The notes below the pieces were generated by a model. The model saw only the letters and a list, made by a program, of their open reading frames with translations. It was not told where the DNA came from and made no database searches. A program made the translations under genes and the position numbers. Positions 46,401 to 55,933 of a stretch of 64,000 nt of DNA are shown here, piece by piece. The stretch covers positions 2,248,515 to 2,312,514 of the forward strand of contig NC_057016.1 in the NCBI RefSeq assembly GCF_000002595.2, in the 5' to 3' direction. The DNA comes from Chlamydomonas reinhardtii. Taxonomy: Eukaryota; Chlorophyta; Chlorophyceae; Chlamydomonadales; Chlamydomonadaceae. Numbering within the stretch: the first letter of the stretch is position 1; the number at the start of each line of letters is the position of its first letter.

Positions 46401-47901
46401 CTTATATGCACCACCAACAACAGCCCTACCAACAGCAGGCAGACCCGCAGCAGCCGGGCCTCCCGCTGCCGGCGCACCAGTACCTGCACCAACAGCTGGA
46501 CCCCGCCTCATACCCCTTCTACTACCCGCCAGGCGACGTGGGCGGCGCTGGCGGGTTCGGCGGCGGCGAGCGCAGTCCCCCGTCCACACGGAGGTAGGGC
46601 GTGCACCCCATCTCGTAGCTTGCCGTCTGCTTCTGCTTTCCTAATGGAGCAGTGACACCGATGACACCCCGTTCCATGGAAGCCCTTGAAAAGCACTGCT
46701 CAAGTGCTCGGTGTGTACGCGGCCGCGCAGTCCGGCCTCGTGCACTGCAGTCGTCCACTGCTTACAGCCCTGACATGCGCTTTCTGGGCTCCGTGTGCGC
46801 CCCGCTCTTACCCTATCATCTTGCCCACCCGCTCACGGCTCAGGCGTAAGAAGGCCGGCACGCGCACGGTCCACGTGCGCCTGGCGGCACGGCGCATGAG
46901 CCGCAGCGCTCAGGGCCGGCCGCGCTCGCCAGGCCGGCAGCGCTCGCCGCGCTCGCGGTCGCCGTCGGCAGGACGCAGGGGCGGCGCCAGGTCCAGGGCT
47001 GGGTCCCCTCCAGGGCGCGGCCGCAGCGTGGCGCTCCGGGGCCGGGGCGGGAGCAGCTCACGCAGTCGCAGCCCGGGCAAGGCGCGGCGCTCATGGCCGG
47101 GCTCGCGGTCCCGCTCCGGGTAAGCGCCAGCGTGGCCTCTGCGGCGTGTGTGCGCGCGTGTGCTTTTTGTAGCGGCTGGGGTCGTGCCGAGACGCGTATG
47201 CACGCACGACGGAGTACAATGTCGCTGTTGTGTGTTGTGCGTTGCTCCGTTTGCATCTCCGCAGGTCGCGGTCCCGCTCCACGGGCCGCAAGGGAAGCCG
47301 CGGCCGCGGTCGGACGGGGCGGCGGCTGCGCGCCAAGCGCAAGGGCGGCCGGGCCGGCGGCAGGCGCTCGCGCTCACCGCCCGCGGGGCTGCTGTCCGCC
47401 ACGCACCCGGACGCATTGCTGGTGTTGGAGCGGGCGCTTCTCGAGATGGCGGCGGAGGTGGACAGGCTGGAAGCCGAGGCGGCGGCTGCGGCGGCGCTGC
47501 AAGCGCACGAGGAGGCAGAGGCGGCGCGCTTGGCGGCGGAGGCGGGCGCGCAGACGGGGCGGGGCCAGGGGCGGGGGAAGGACGGCAAATCGCGGAAGCC
47601 GGGTCGGCACAAGCAGACGCAGACGTCGACGCGGCGGGACCGGTCCAAGTCACGTGAGCGCAGGGCGGCGGCGGCAGCCACGGCCAAAGCGGCTAGGCGG
47701 AAGGAGGAGGAGTTGGGGAAGAAGCGGGAGGAGGAGGACGCAGCGGCGGCACTGCGGCGGCGGCTCGCGCAGCTGTCGTCTGTGAAGCCGTACGAGGGAT
47801 CGGCGCGCGGCGGCGGCATCAACGTGAGCACCATCATCTCACAGTTGGACCGCTGGTGCAGCCTGTGTGACAATGCGCTGCTGCAGCCGCAGCCCAAGTG
47901 A
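39383..47901 (+). CDS. CEP78: CEP78-like leucine-rich-repeat centrosome/basal body protein
   Basis: CEP78 is a centriole/basal body protein required for normal cilia. Exons: 39383-39478, 39611-39714, 39922-40050, 40301-40376, 40745-40852, 41388-41492, 41908-42090, 42565-42672, 42890-42973, 43211-43336, 43580-43809, 44016-46110, 46346-46593, 46844-47119, 47265-47901; all phases agree, 1534 aa. Residues about 110-331 are LRRs, one repeat per exon: RIGFYKAICTVL, GEALAASKTLRRLSFAGSHM, NNSLEELDLTACGLGD, then FHADRRQSLVFDEQLRLYPD (human CEP78 has [22 protein letters not shown] at the same place), LLHLELAENKMTDRCARFL, FLSLRGNKLSADAEAE. After residue 373 comes a long Gly/Gln-rich region with QQQYQ repeats, an RS-rich stretch (1231-1370), a coiled coil around LLVLERALLEMAAEVDRLEA, and a C-terminus ending LLQPQPK. 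Human CEP78 is 689 aa with its own C-terminal coiled coil. A TAG at 46595-46597 would end the protein earlier if exon 13 is not spliced. Confidence 0.74.
40390..40518 (+). repeat. (GT)n, TTAAAGAGCACAAGG block and partial dispersed repeat (CEP78 intron 4)
   Basis: About 31 GT units (40390-40451), then the TTAAAGAGCACAAGG block (40452-40466), a second GT run, then a degenerate copy of the TAGATACCAGCCC family (40489-40518). This is the most complete arrangement of the three modules in the window. Confidence 0.85.
41541..41590 (+). repeat. Dispersed intronic repeat, copy C (CEP78 intron 6)
   Basis: Starts TAGATGCTAGCCCAAAC, ends AAAAGAGCGAGGG; about 80% like copy A. It lies 48 nt after the donor of exon 6. 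Confidence 0.85.
42117..42224 (+). repeat. Block plus dispersed repeat, copy D (CEP78 intron 7)
   Basis: AGAAGAGCACAAGGGAACC near 42118, a short GT run, then TAGATACCAGGCCAAATCAA to GAGCGAGGAG (42177-42224). It starts 26 nt after the donor of exon 7. Confidence 0.85.
45324..45431 (+). repeat. 15-bp coding repeat (QQQYQ) in CEP78 exon 12
   Basis: About seven units of CAGCAGCAGTACCAA and variants encode Gln-Gln-Gln-Tyr-Gln repeats in the Gln-rich region. Confidence 0.88.
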
Positions 47902-49040
47902 GGCGGCGCGAGGGAGGGGAAGGCGCACGAGAGAGGTGCCGCTGGTGAGGGTGCTGTGGAGGCGACTGGGGGCAGGTAGCCGTGGAGCGTGCGGTGACGT
48001 GGCGAGGATTGCCGGTACTGGCTGCTGGCCGGGGGGCACGGTGGGGTCTGCAAGGGCGCGCGGGTCGCGAGGCAGAGAAGCTCATATAGTTTGTTTGGGT
48101 TGAAGTCGGTAAATTGCACATGTGGGGGCTCATGAAGGGCTCTACCGAGGCTGGGGATATCGGAAACACTGCGTACGACCGCACATGGGCGCAGGCTGCT
48201 TTGCGGGCTGTGCGCAAGGAGCTAGGAAGGCTGCTGTGAGGTGAATTCCACTGGGACGTGCGTGCGGGTGTGCGGGTACATGGGGCCAGGTTCCGGGGCA
48301 GATGAAGACCTTGTCACAGATGGAGGGCAGGCAGTGCACATGTGGTAGCACAGGCACAGAACTTAAGATGTTTCATGGCGTGCGCTGTGCGGCGGGCAGG
48401 ATGCATCTGGGGGCGGCCCGGTAGGCGTTTGCGCTAGTGCTGAGCGGTTGACGGGATGATGGTTGCCGGTGCGGTGTACGCAATTCCGGTAACATCCGCA
48501 CGATGTCGGGAAGAGTGCAGGCAACTGCCTTGTAGATTGTCGCAAACAGCAGAGCCAGGGCATAGTTCCGTCCGTGTCAGCCACTCAGCCAGCGGGCCAC
48601 GGGGGGGCATATTCGCCTGTGCGGCTGTGCCGAGATGGGCAGGACGCAGTCAACGCACTGCATTCGGAGGCAGAGGGGGCTGAGGGGGGCAAGGGGAGCC
48701 AGAGTGGGTGTTCAGGTTTGGTACCGGGCAGGCAGAAGTGCAGCACCGGGCAGGTAGGCATGCGTTGACGGGCCGCACGGCAGGTCCGCAGCAGGCTGGA
48801 GGGAGCGGCGGCGCGGGCGCAGCCAGTGCTCGTATCTTAAGAAGGCAGGTGCGGCGCCAAAAAGGCATCTTTGATTTTCAGAAACCCGCTGCCGCCGCAT
48901 CTTTGTTCCCCAAAAATTTTCCCGGGGGCTCCGCCCCCGACCTATGCACGGTTCGTGTCAGGCCAGGGGGTGGCCAGGGGCACGCCATGGCTGGTACTGA
49001 GCATTCGGTGTACTGCCAAACAAGCTTGCCCTGTTACAAC
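47902..49040. other. CEP78-like gene 3' flank, no gene seen
   Basis: Over 1.1 kb without a supported frame. A GGGGGCTCCGCCCCCGA hairpin-forming stretch sits near 48924-48940. No TGTAA signal was noticed in the first kilobase after the CEP78 stop. Confidence 0.45.
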
Positions 49041-49199
49041 GTGCGGGGTGAGGTTGCTGTTGCCCCCAGCCTACGTTTCGGCTCCGGCACAGCAAAATAT
49101 TCCGCCGCACGGCATGCGCCATTGTTGCAGCGTGCGGGGTGAGGTTGCTGTTGCCCCCAGCCCACGTTCCGGCTCCGGCACAGCAGAATATTCCGCCGG
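49041..49199. repeat. 91-bp tandem duplication
   Basis: The segment from 49041 (GTGCGGGGTGAGGTTGC) is repeated from 49132 with only a few changes (for example GCCTACGTTTCG versus GCCCACGTTCCG). The second copy is partial, about 68 bp. The period is not a multiple of three. Confidence 0.88.
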
Positions 49200-49269
49200 G
49201 GAGCAGGAGGCGCGGAGATGCCACGCCGCCAGGTGCACGCAGTGTGGCCGACGCCACCACCCGCCACGC

Positions 49270-49591
49270 CGCCGGTACGGGCCAGCAGCGCGGAGAGTTG
49301 GGCAGCAGCATCCGGGCCGCACTGCAGCTCCGGCGGCCCGCGCGCCATGTCCATAATGCGCAGGATGGGGCGCAGGACGGACCGATTGCTTGTACTGTAT
49401 AGTAGTGCAGCGACGTGCCAGGCGTGGCCCGAGCGCACCAGCTGGCTTGGAAGCCACTAACTGGCGCACCGCGGCTAGCGCCTCCCAGCCCCGCACTGCC
49501 GTGCCGAGCGTGAGCATACCCGGCAGCGCCATGAGAGCCGGGAAGTCACGCTCCAAGCCACCCGCCGCAAGCCCCGCCGCACACGGCAAGA
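49270..49591 (-). other. Two exon-like minus-strand coding stretches, unknown
   Basis: Minus strand 49591 to about 49440, opened by an acceptor-like CAG, reads GGLERDFPALMALPGMLTLG and RGWEALAAVRQLVAS; about 49400 to 49270 reads SVLRPILRIMDMARGP and AAAQLSALLARTGG. Composition and helix spacing look like real protein, and a GTTAGT donor can join them in phase, but no start, end or family was found. It may be a gene fragment or a captured piece of host gene. Confidence 0.25.
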
Positions 49592-49813
49592 CTGGATTGC
49601 CCCAGAGCGGAAGTGCAAAGCACCAGGCAGGGCCCTGGCACCAGCGCCACCGGGTGCAGGACTACTGTGACCGGCGGCAGGCAGCTGAGGGCGCCTAGGG
49701 GGCGCACGAGGGCCGGGCAGGTTGCCGCCACCGGCTGGCCGAAGATCGCACAGCCATGAATAGCGGGCCCGACACCGCCGGCCGCACGCTGCATCGTCAG
49801 ACGCATAGGGGAG

Positions 49814-49845
49814 GGGGAGGGAGAGACGGAGGGAGAGGGAGAGGG
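49814..49845 (+). repeat. Purine-rich 32-bp sequence upstream of the KCTD-like start, repeated at 59874
   Basis: GGGGAGGGAGAGACGGAG continuing in GGGAGAGGGAGAGGG lies 17 nt before the ATG at 49863. The same 32 bases occur at 59874-59905. Confidence 0.8.
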
Positions 49846-49862
49846 AGAGGGAGTCGGAGAAG

Positions 49863-52028
49863 ATGGATGCCGCTCTGGGGCGTTTCAAGCCAGGCTCGCT
49901 CAACTTTCAGACGCTTACAAGCGAGCTGGTGGCTGCATCGGAGGCAGAGTGTCAGCAGCTGGAGGAAGCGCGGCGACAGCTAGACGAGGAGGTGGGAGTC
50001 GCGCGGTCGCCGAGGGGTGGCGAGGCGGGGGACGCTTCAAGCGAAGGGATTGGGAACGTGGAGCGCCTGCGTGGCTCCAAACCCTAGACCGGGAAGACGC
50101 CGGGGGAAACAGCAGAGCCTGGGGGGTTGTAGATACCAGCCCAAACTAAACCAAACCCAATGCAATAGAGCGAGGAGGAGGGCGTGGCCTATGCTTGACA
50201 ACGGAGTGGCACGCGGTAATGGGGGGGAGTTGGGTGGGTACGCCGGTGGGGATGGCAGCAGCGAGGAAAGGGGAGGGGGCAGCGGGTGCTGCCAAGAGAA
50301 CGGAGGGGTGGACAGGAGGCAAAGGCACGTGCAGGCTCAGGCTGTGCACGGGGTACGTGCAGGTAGTGCAGGCTGTGTGTGCATGGGCACCTTGTGGATG
50401 GGGTATTGGCGCGGTGTGGCACGTAGCGCGGGCATGGCCTGTTGCCGTGTTTGTGTCGTGTGTGTTTACTTGCGATGGGTGTGGGCAGTCAGCCTGTCAG
50501 CGTCGAAGAATCGGAGCCGTGTCACCGGACGCGCCACACTTGGCCCTGTTTTCCTCTCCGTGCAACAACCTGCACCCTTTTCACCAACACCCATGCTATG
50601 CACGCACGTGCGCCCTACACACACACGCACTTCTTTTTCGCTGTTGCACGCGCCCCTCCTCCCACCCCAGGTGACGCTCAACGTGGGCGGCCTGCGCTTC
50701 ACCACCAGCCTGTCCACACTGCGCAACGCGCCCAACGCCTGCCTCTTCAACGCCATGTTCAGGTGGGGTGTAGGGTGTGGGGGGTTGGGACTGGGGAGGT
50801 GGGGCGTGGGGTGCGGTACATGGGGCCCGGGCCAGGGGGTTCGGGATTATCAATACCGGTCAGCATTCAGCAAGCGCGACTCCGCCCTCTTGCCACCCTG
50901 CGCATGCCCTGCGCATGCCCCGCACGGCATCTCCCGCCGCTGCTGCTTCCCTGCTGCGCTGTGCTCTTACGGTGCTCACACGGCGGCTTACCAGCCCACG
51001 TGCGTCCCGCAGCGGGCGGCACAAGCTGAGCAAGGACGAGGCGGGCTGCTACTTCATCGACCGCGACGGCCGCCACTTCCACGATACACTCAATTAGTGA
51101 GCGGGGGGGGGGCGCGAGGGAGAGCCAGAGCGCGCCAGGAAGCTGTTCCTAGCTAGCGAGCTAGCTAGCGAGCTAGCTGGCTAGATAGAGCTGAGGCGTG
51201 TGTGTGGTCAGGCGGGGTTGTCGTACGTCCTCCCTCCGCCGCTGCACGCTCTGCTTGACCGTCACGCAACGTCATGCAACGTCACATACGCACGCAGCCT
51301 GTACAACAGCAGCACCACCCACCCACACCACACACCGCCCTTCGCCCTGAGTTCTGAAACGAACTGCCATGCCTTCCCAACCACATTTCCCCTTGCCTTC
51401 CCAACCACACCCACAGCCTTCGCGACGCGCATTTCAACTCCCCCGGGCCCGGCCTCCCGACCCCGCGCACCACCACCACCACCACCACCACCACCTCTTG
51501 CAACCCGCCGCCGCCGCGGCCGCGGTCGTGCCCGGCAGCTACGTGCTGCATTAGGCATGGGGCAGACCTGCGAAGGAAGGACCCCGCTTCCCTCTCAGAG
51601 CACCCTCATTGCAAAACACTGTCAAATCAAGCTTTGCCACTATGCCAAACTGGGGGCAGTCCTTGCGTGATTAAATGCCGTGCGTGTCCAGATGCGGCCG
51701 AAGGGAAGAGACCAACCTGTCGCCACTAGAGGTTGCCGCAAGCCCGTGGTATTCGCATGACTTGAAGCTCATTGAGTGCTCACCGCTCGCGTTACAATCT
51801 CCGCGCTCCCACAAAGCAGGGGAGAACAGTTGCCGGAAGCCATGGCGCATGTCGCTTTCACGCACTTGCAGGGTTGCTGCAGTAGTTTGCAGTTGACGCG
51901 TTGACACTGAGCGCCCCTGCAAGTCTCACAGGCTCTCAGCCGTGAAAAGCTCCCTCCACTTGCACCCACACCAGGAGTTCGTGAACGCGCGGGATCCACT
52001 CAACACCAGCCAGGCGGAGCAAAAGTAG
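49863..52028 (+). CDS. BTB/T1 (KCTD-like) domain protein, short
   Basis: Exons 49863-49991, 50671-50762 and 51013-51096 join in phase: an N-terminal helix (ELVAASEAECQQLEEARRQL), then the potassium-channel-tetramerisation type BTB fold, VTLNVGGLRFTTSLSTL, NAMFSGRHKLSKDEAGCYFI and DRDGRHFHDTLN. Such proteins form oligomers and often recruit substrates to cullin-3 ligases; the partner here is unknown. The next exon is best placed at 51417 because it gives NYLRDAHFN, the expected end of the T1 core. It can be spliced at 51542 to a terminal exon 51932-52028 (LSAVKSSLHLHPHQEF, ending SQAEQK), giving 175 aa, or be read to a TAG at 51727-51729 (205 aa). An acceptor at 51298 (to 51670) is a third possibility with poorer family fit. 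The first three exons are secure. Confidence 0.68.
50130..50178 (+). repeat. Dispersed intronic repeat, copy B (KCTD-like gene intron 1)
   Basis: Forty-nine bases identical to 24682-24730 (copy A), including the flanking GAGCGAGGAGG. It lies 138 nt after the donor at 49992. Confidence 0.93.
51148..51182 (+). repeat. AGCTAGCG/AGCTAGCT palindromic short repeat
   Basis: Repeated GAGCTAGCTAGC units in an intron of the KCTD-like gene; self-complementary. Confidence 0.7.
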
Positions 52029-52548
52029 GCGGAGGAAGAAATTCGCATCAAGCTCAGGCGCCAGCCTCCAGGAGCACACGTGAGGCGCATAGGAGCTTCG
52101 CTTGACCGCTCACACGCTCATTGCCGCCTTCATGTTTGCGCAATGAGGTCACTCCGTACGTGTCCCCACCAACACGCCTGAGCTAGGGCGAGTTGCCGAT
52201 TCAACAAAAACACTCCCCACGCGTATGAAGTGGTGAAGCAATGAAGGTGCGCACAACACCTACACAGTCCTATATCCACACGCTCTCTCACGAACGTCAG
52301 ACAGCCGCCACCTGCATTGCAATTGCAGCCCATATGATACGCGCGTGACAGTTGTCGCACATCGAGATCCATGGGCCCCGCCAGACGCAGAATGCAGGTT
52401 GCATATGTCATTTGAATCCCCCCAACCTCCATCACATTTCCAAACACACCCATGGTACGGTCACACCAGATGCGCGCAAAACTTGCATGCGGCGAAGGGC
52501 CAAAGCACCACTCGTCCAAACGGGGCGTTAAGGGCCATCCCAAAAACC

Positions 52549-52553
52549 TTACA
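52549..52553 (-). terminator. TGTAA poly(A) signal of the coiled-coil gene
   Basis: TTACA on the plus strand, TGTAA in the sense of the gene whose stop is at 52619; 66 nt downstream, so the 3' UTR would be short. Confidence 0.5.
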
Positions 52554-52618
52554 CATCGAGAGGCATTTTCCCGCGCCGGCCCCGGCCCTGAGCCTCATGC
52601 CACCAACACCACAGCCAC

Positions 52619-55600
52619 TCAGCCGCACAGGTCAATGCCCTCCTTCAGGCCCCACTTCTTAATGCTAGCCTTTGCGCGCTTACTGCAGTGCTCGCACTGC
52701 GCGTTCACTGTCCCGTCGGATTGCCCGGCCGCCATCTTGATGTCGATCCACTGCCCGCACGCCCCGTGCATGGCGCGACCCGGAAAGTAGACACGTGAGC
52801 GTTCTGTACATGCAACCACACGGGCTCCCTCGTCCTTGTAGGCTTCACTGACGCCGATACAGCTTTGGCTTCGTGAACTTACTCTTACGACGTGCACCGG
52901 CGAGTGGGGCATCAATTATCATTTGTGCGTACTGAATTATGTACGTACTGAGTTATGTGGTGTGGCTTTGAAGCTGAGCCGCTGTCAAGCTGTTTGTGTG
53001 ACGTGGTTCTTTCATGTGTACCAAGGGCGTGATGGCTCGCAGTCTTTTGTTTTACGTAAAAGACTGCGAGCCATCACGTACACATGATACACATGAAAGA
53101 ACCACGTCACACAAACAGCTTGACAGCGGCTCAGCTCCAAAGCCACACTACAACATTAATGATTCAGTACGCACAAATGATAATTGATGCCCCACTCGCC
53201 GGTGCACTCCCCGCGCATCTCAACCTAGCAAATAAAGCCAACCATCAACACGGCTACTGTATGTGGGTGCTGTGGTTGAGGCAACAGCTGCCTGCCCGCT
53301 GAGCCACCTGTGGCGCCACCGACGCAGGCGGCACACAAGGGTGCCCAGCATCGCCATGGCCTCGAACAGTCACCGAGCCACAAACAAACCCTTCACGCGG
53401 AGGTGGCGTCGTTGTCCTCCTGCATACATGGAGCCACACACACACACACATGCACGCTCACATACAGCCGCCATGTCACGAGGCAGGAGCACACACCCCG
53501 GCACCCCTGCATATGCTGCACTGCTTGACTGACTGTAGCATCGCGATCGCAATCGCGCTTGGACCATTTACCCCCAGTCAGGAACATACAAAGAGCTGTT
53601 TGCGGCCCATACATGGTGCGCCGCTACCCAAAATATGAAAAGCGTGTGCCTACCTAGCCTACCATTGGCTCAAGGTTTGCTCACCTTCTCCTCCTTGATG
53701 TGGCAGGGCACGCCCATGCTCCTCGCAATGCAGGACAGGCTTGCCACCGTGGGCCTGTTGTGCACGTCCCGGTGCAGGATCAGCCCCGACGCCGTGTTGA
53801 AGGAGTGTACGTCGTTGCTGGCGTCCTGCATGATGGCCTCCAGGTTCGCGGCCATGCTCTCCACTGTCAAGCAGCCAGGCAACGATGGGGGTGGATGGGG
53901 CGGGGTGGGGTGAGAGTACCAGCCCAAGCTGAACCAAGCAGAGTATACGCAGTAACGGTAACGGTAGAGGCCACGCATGCAAAGTCAGGCATACTGATTG
54001 GGAGGGGCATCGGCCGCGGCCCGTGGAGGGGCATCGGCCCGTGGAGGGGCATCGGCCGCGGCGCGTGGAGGGGCATCAGCCGCGGCCCGTGGAAAGGCAG
54101 GGCATGTATGTGGTGCCGTTGGCTAACAGGCTTGGAGGCGCGTAAAACAGCACAGCAGCACACAGACATTCAAACACAAACGGCTTACCTGGGCGAGCAG
54201 GAAAGTAGCCCCGACGCCAGGCAGAAGTGCCGGGCCGGGGTAGAGCGGCATGCATCAGAGGGGCAAAGGAGCAAAGGGCAAAAGGGCAGGGCACAATAAA
54301 GGAAGCGGACGAGGCACGTCGGCGGGAGGAGAAAAAAAGAGGGACAGAGACAACACAACACGTAAGCCCGCGCGACGAAAGCGGCCGAGTGGGCGTAAGG
54401 CAGAACGAAGGACAAGCAAGGGGCGGAGTGCATGGGGGTGGTCAGCGGGGAGTGGATGGGGGCAAGCAGTGCGCGCACCGCGTGCGGCTCTCCACAGGCA
54501 TTGCCAGCCTGGGCGCCCCACACGCACAGGGGGCACCCAGATGCAGGGAAGGGCAGGCCGGAAATGCGGTGGCGCGGAGGCACAGGCAACTAATGAGGGC
54601 AGCGGCGTGTGGGGGATAACATTATGGCAAGGGGCTACGGCGGCCCCAGCAGCAAGCGGTGCGGCGGGCGGTGGGGGTGAAAAGCTGTGCTGCATGTGTT
54701 AGATAGATAGCATGTGGCAGCCACAGGCGGGCAGAGGCGTCTAAGCTTTGGACTGAGAAGCACGCCATCGCCAAGGCGCCCACAAAGCCCAACACTACAC
54801 GGTTAGACGCAACCGCGGCCTGTGGATCGCTGTCATGCGCGTGGTTTGCAGCGCAATACAAGTGGCCTCCGCTAAGGCACGCACCCTTCTGCTCATCCGT
54901 CATGCTGGCGGGTGTCCAGCTGGGCACGTCGCGCAGCAGGCACAGCACCAGGTCCGGGCGCGTGCGCAGCCCGTCCTTGAATACGTCCTGGCGCTTCTTC
55001 GCCGAGCCGCCGGCCTGCTCCTGCCTCCACTGGTTGGCCACGTACTCTGCGGCGGCAGTGTCCAACGAAAGCACCGTGTCAGCAGGAAAGCCCACCCTTG
55101 GGCCCACGCCACCACACCCGCTGCCGCGGTGCACCCACCCACGAAGGAGCGGGCGTTGAAGACGCCTGCAGCGGACAGCGCGAACAGGAGCTGTTGTTTG
55201 GTGGTGTACAGCTGCTCGGTCTTGGTCGCGTTGTCCTTGGCCATGGCCGCGTAGTCCTTGGCCATGGCCGTCAGCTCGTCGGCTTTGGCCGCCAGCGCCT
55301 GGTTCTTGGCGATGATCTGAGGTGAGGAACAAAAGGAGCGCTGTAGGTACCATGGGTCATTGTGTCAAGCGCGTGCAACAAGGCGGTTGTGCATGTGAGC
55401 AGCCCCAACGCACAACCGTTGGAGACGGCAGGGGTGTCGGGCCCATCCGGGAACTTAGAACCGGTACCGGCCACGGCTACGACCTCAACGCAACTCACCT
55501 GCGCCATCAGCTTCCAGAAAAGCTTGAACACGGTCGCGTGGTGTTGGGGCGGAATCGCAGCAAGGACCTCAGCGATCTCCTCCTCGCCGAAGCGGTCGGC

Positions 55601-55933
55601 AGCAGCAGCAGCAGCAGCAGCAGCCACAACTGAGCGTGCCGACCCACCGAGCCCTATTTATGGCGGTGAAGCAGCAGCGGATAGAGCTCAAAAACATGTT
55701 TGCAGAAGCCGAGGCAAGAAGGGAAGCGAAGAGCAAACGCACGAATGCTCGTCCGCTCCGAAGCCCTGCCTTGCCCTGAGTGCATCGTACTCACTGGGTA
55801 CAGCAGCCGATTGATGCTGCATGGCCTTGGCCGCTGAAAGCGCGGCAGCGGCCTTGGTGAGCGCGGGCCGCTGTGAGGCAGCGACGGGCCGCTGTGAGGC
55901 AGCGTTGCCGCGGCTGAGGGTGGAGCGCAGCAT
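52619..55933 (-). CDS. Uncharacterised coiled-coil protein with organelle-type presequence
   Basis: Family not recognised. Exons in coding order 55933-55795, 55629-55499, 55316-55139, 55046-54885, 53863-53685, 53419-53397, 52847-52619; every junction keeps phase, giving 346 aa. N-terminus MLRSTLSRGNAASQRPVAAS is Arg/Ser-rich without acidic residues, like a mitochondrial or plastid presequence. Residues about 90-130 form a coiled coil (AKADELTAMAKDYAAMAKDN), followed by LLFALSAAGVFNARSFVEYV, RPDLVLCLLRDVPSW and a segment with DVHSF and HRDVHNRPTVASL. The C-terminus has CGQWIDIK and CEHC, possibly a small metal site. Exon 6 is only 23 nt (EDNDATS) and is the weakest link. Exon 4 could alternatively read on to a stop at 54622, giving a 290-aa form ending in a hydrophobic segment. 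Intron 4 is about 1 kb and holds a short tandem repeat; intron 6 holds a long palindrome. Confidence 0.55.
52892..53207. repeat. Long near-perfect palindrome (foldback) in intron 6 of the coiled-coil gene
   Basis: Left arm 52892-53048 and right arm 53058-53207 are reverse complements around a 9-nt loop (GTTTTACGT). The outer 45 bp (from GTGCACCGGCGAGTGGGG) and the inner stretch holding GCCGCTGTCAAGC and GATGGCTCGCAGTC match almost fully; a middle part near 52937-52962 differs. The element lies wholly between exons 53397-53419 and 52619-52847. No clear target-site duplication is seen at its edges. Confidence 0.93.
53915..53937 (+). repeat. Partial dispersed repeat copy (intron of the coiled-coil gene)
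   Basis: AGTACCAGCCCAAGCTGAAC matches the start of the TAGATACCAGCCC family. It is on the strand opposite to the host gene. Confidence 0.6.
53999..54093. repeat. About 24-bp tandem repeat in intron 4 of the coiled-coil gene
   Basis: Four imperfect units of GAGGGGCATCGGCCGCGGCC plus CGTG, one of them shortened. Confidence 0.85.

Noticed and set aside
52619-52915. Single-exon minus-strand gene of 98 codons starting inside the palindrome
   Set aside because: Its first codons lie in the palindrome arm, while the part from 52847 joins in phase to upstream exons, so it is better explained as a last exon.
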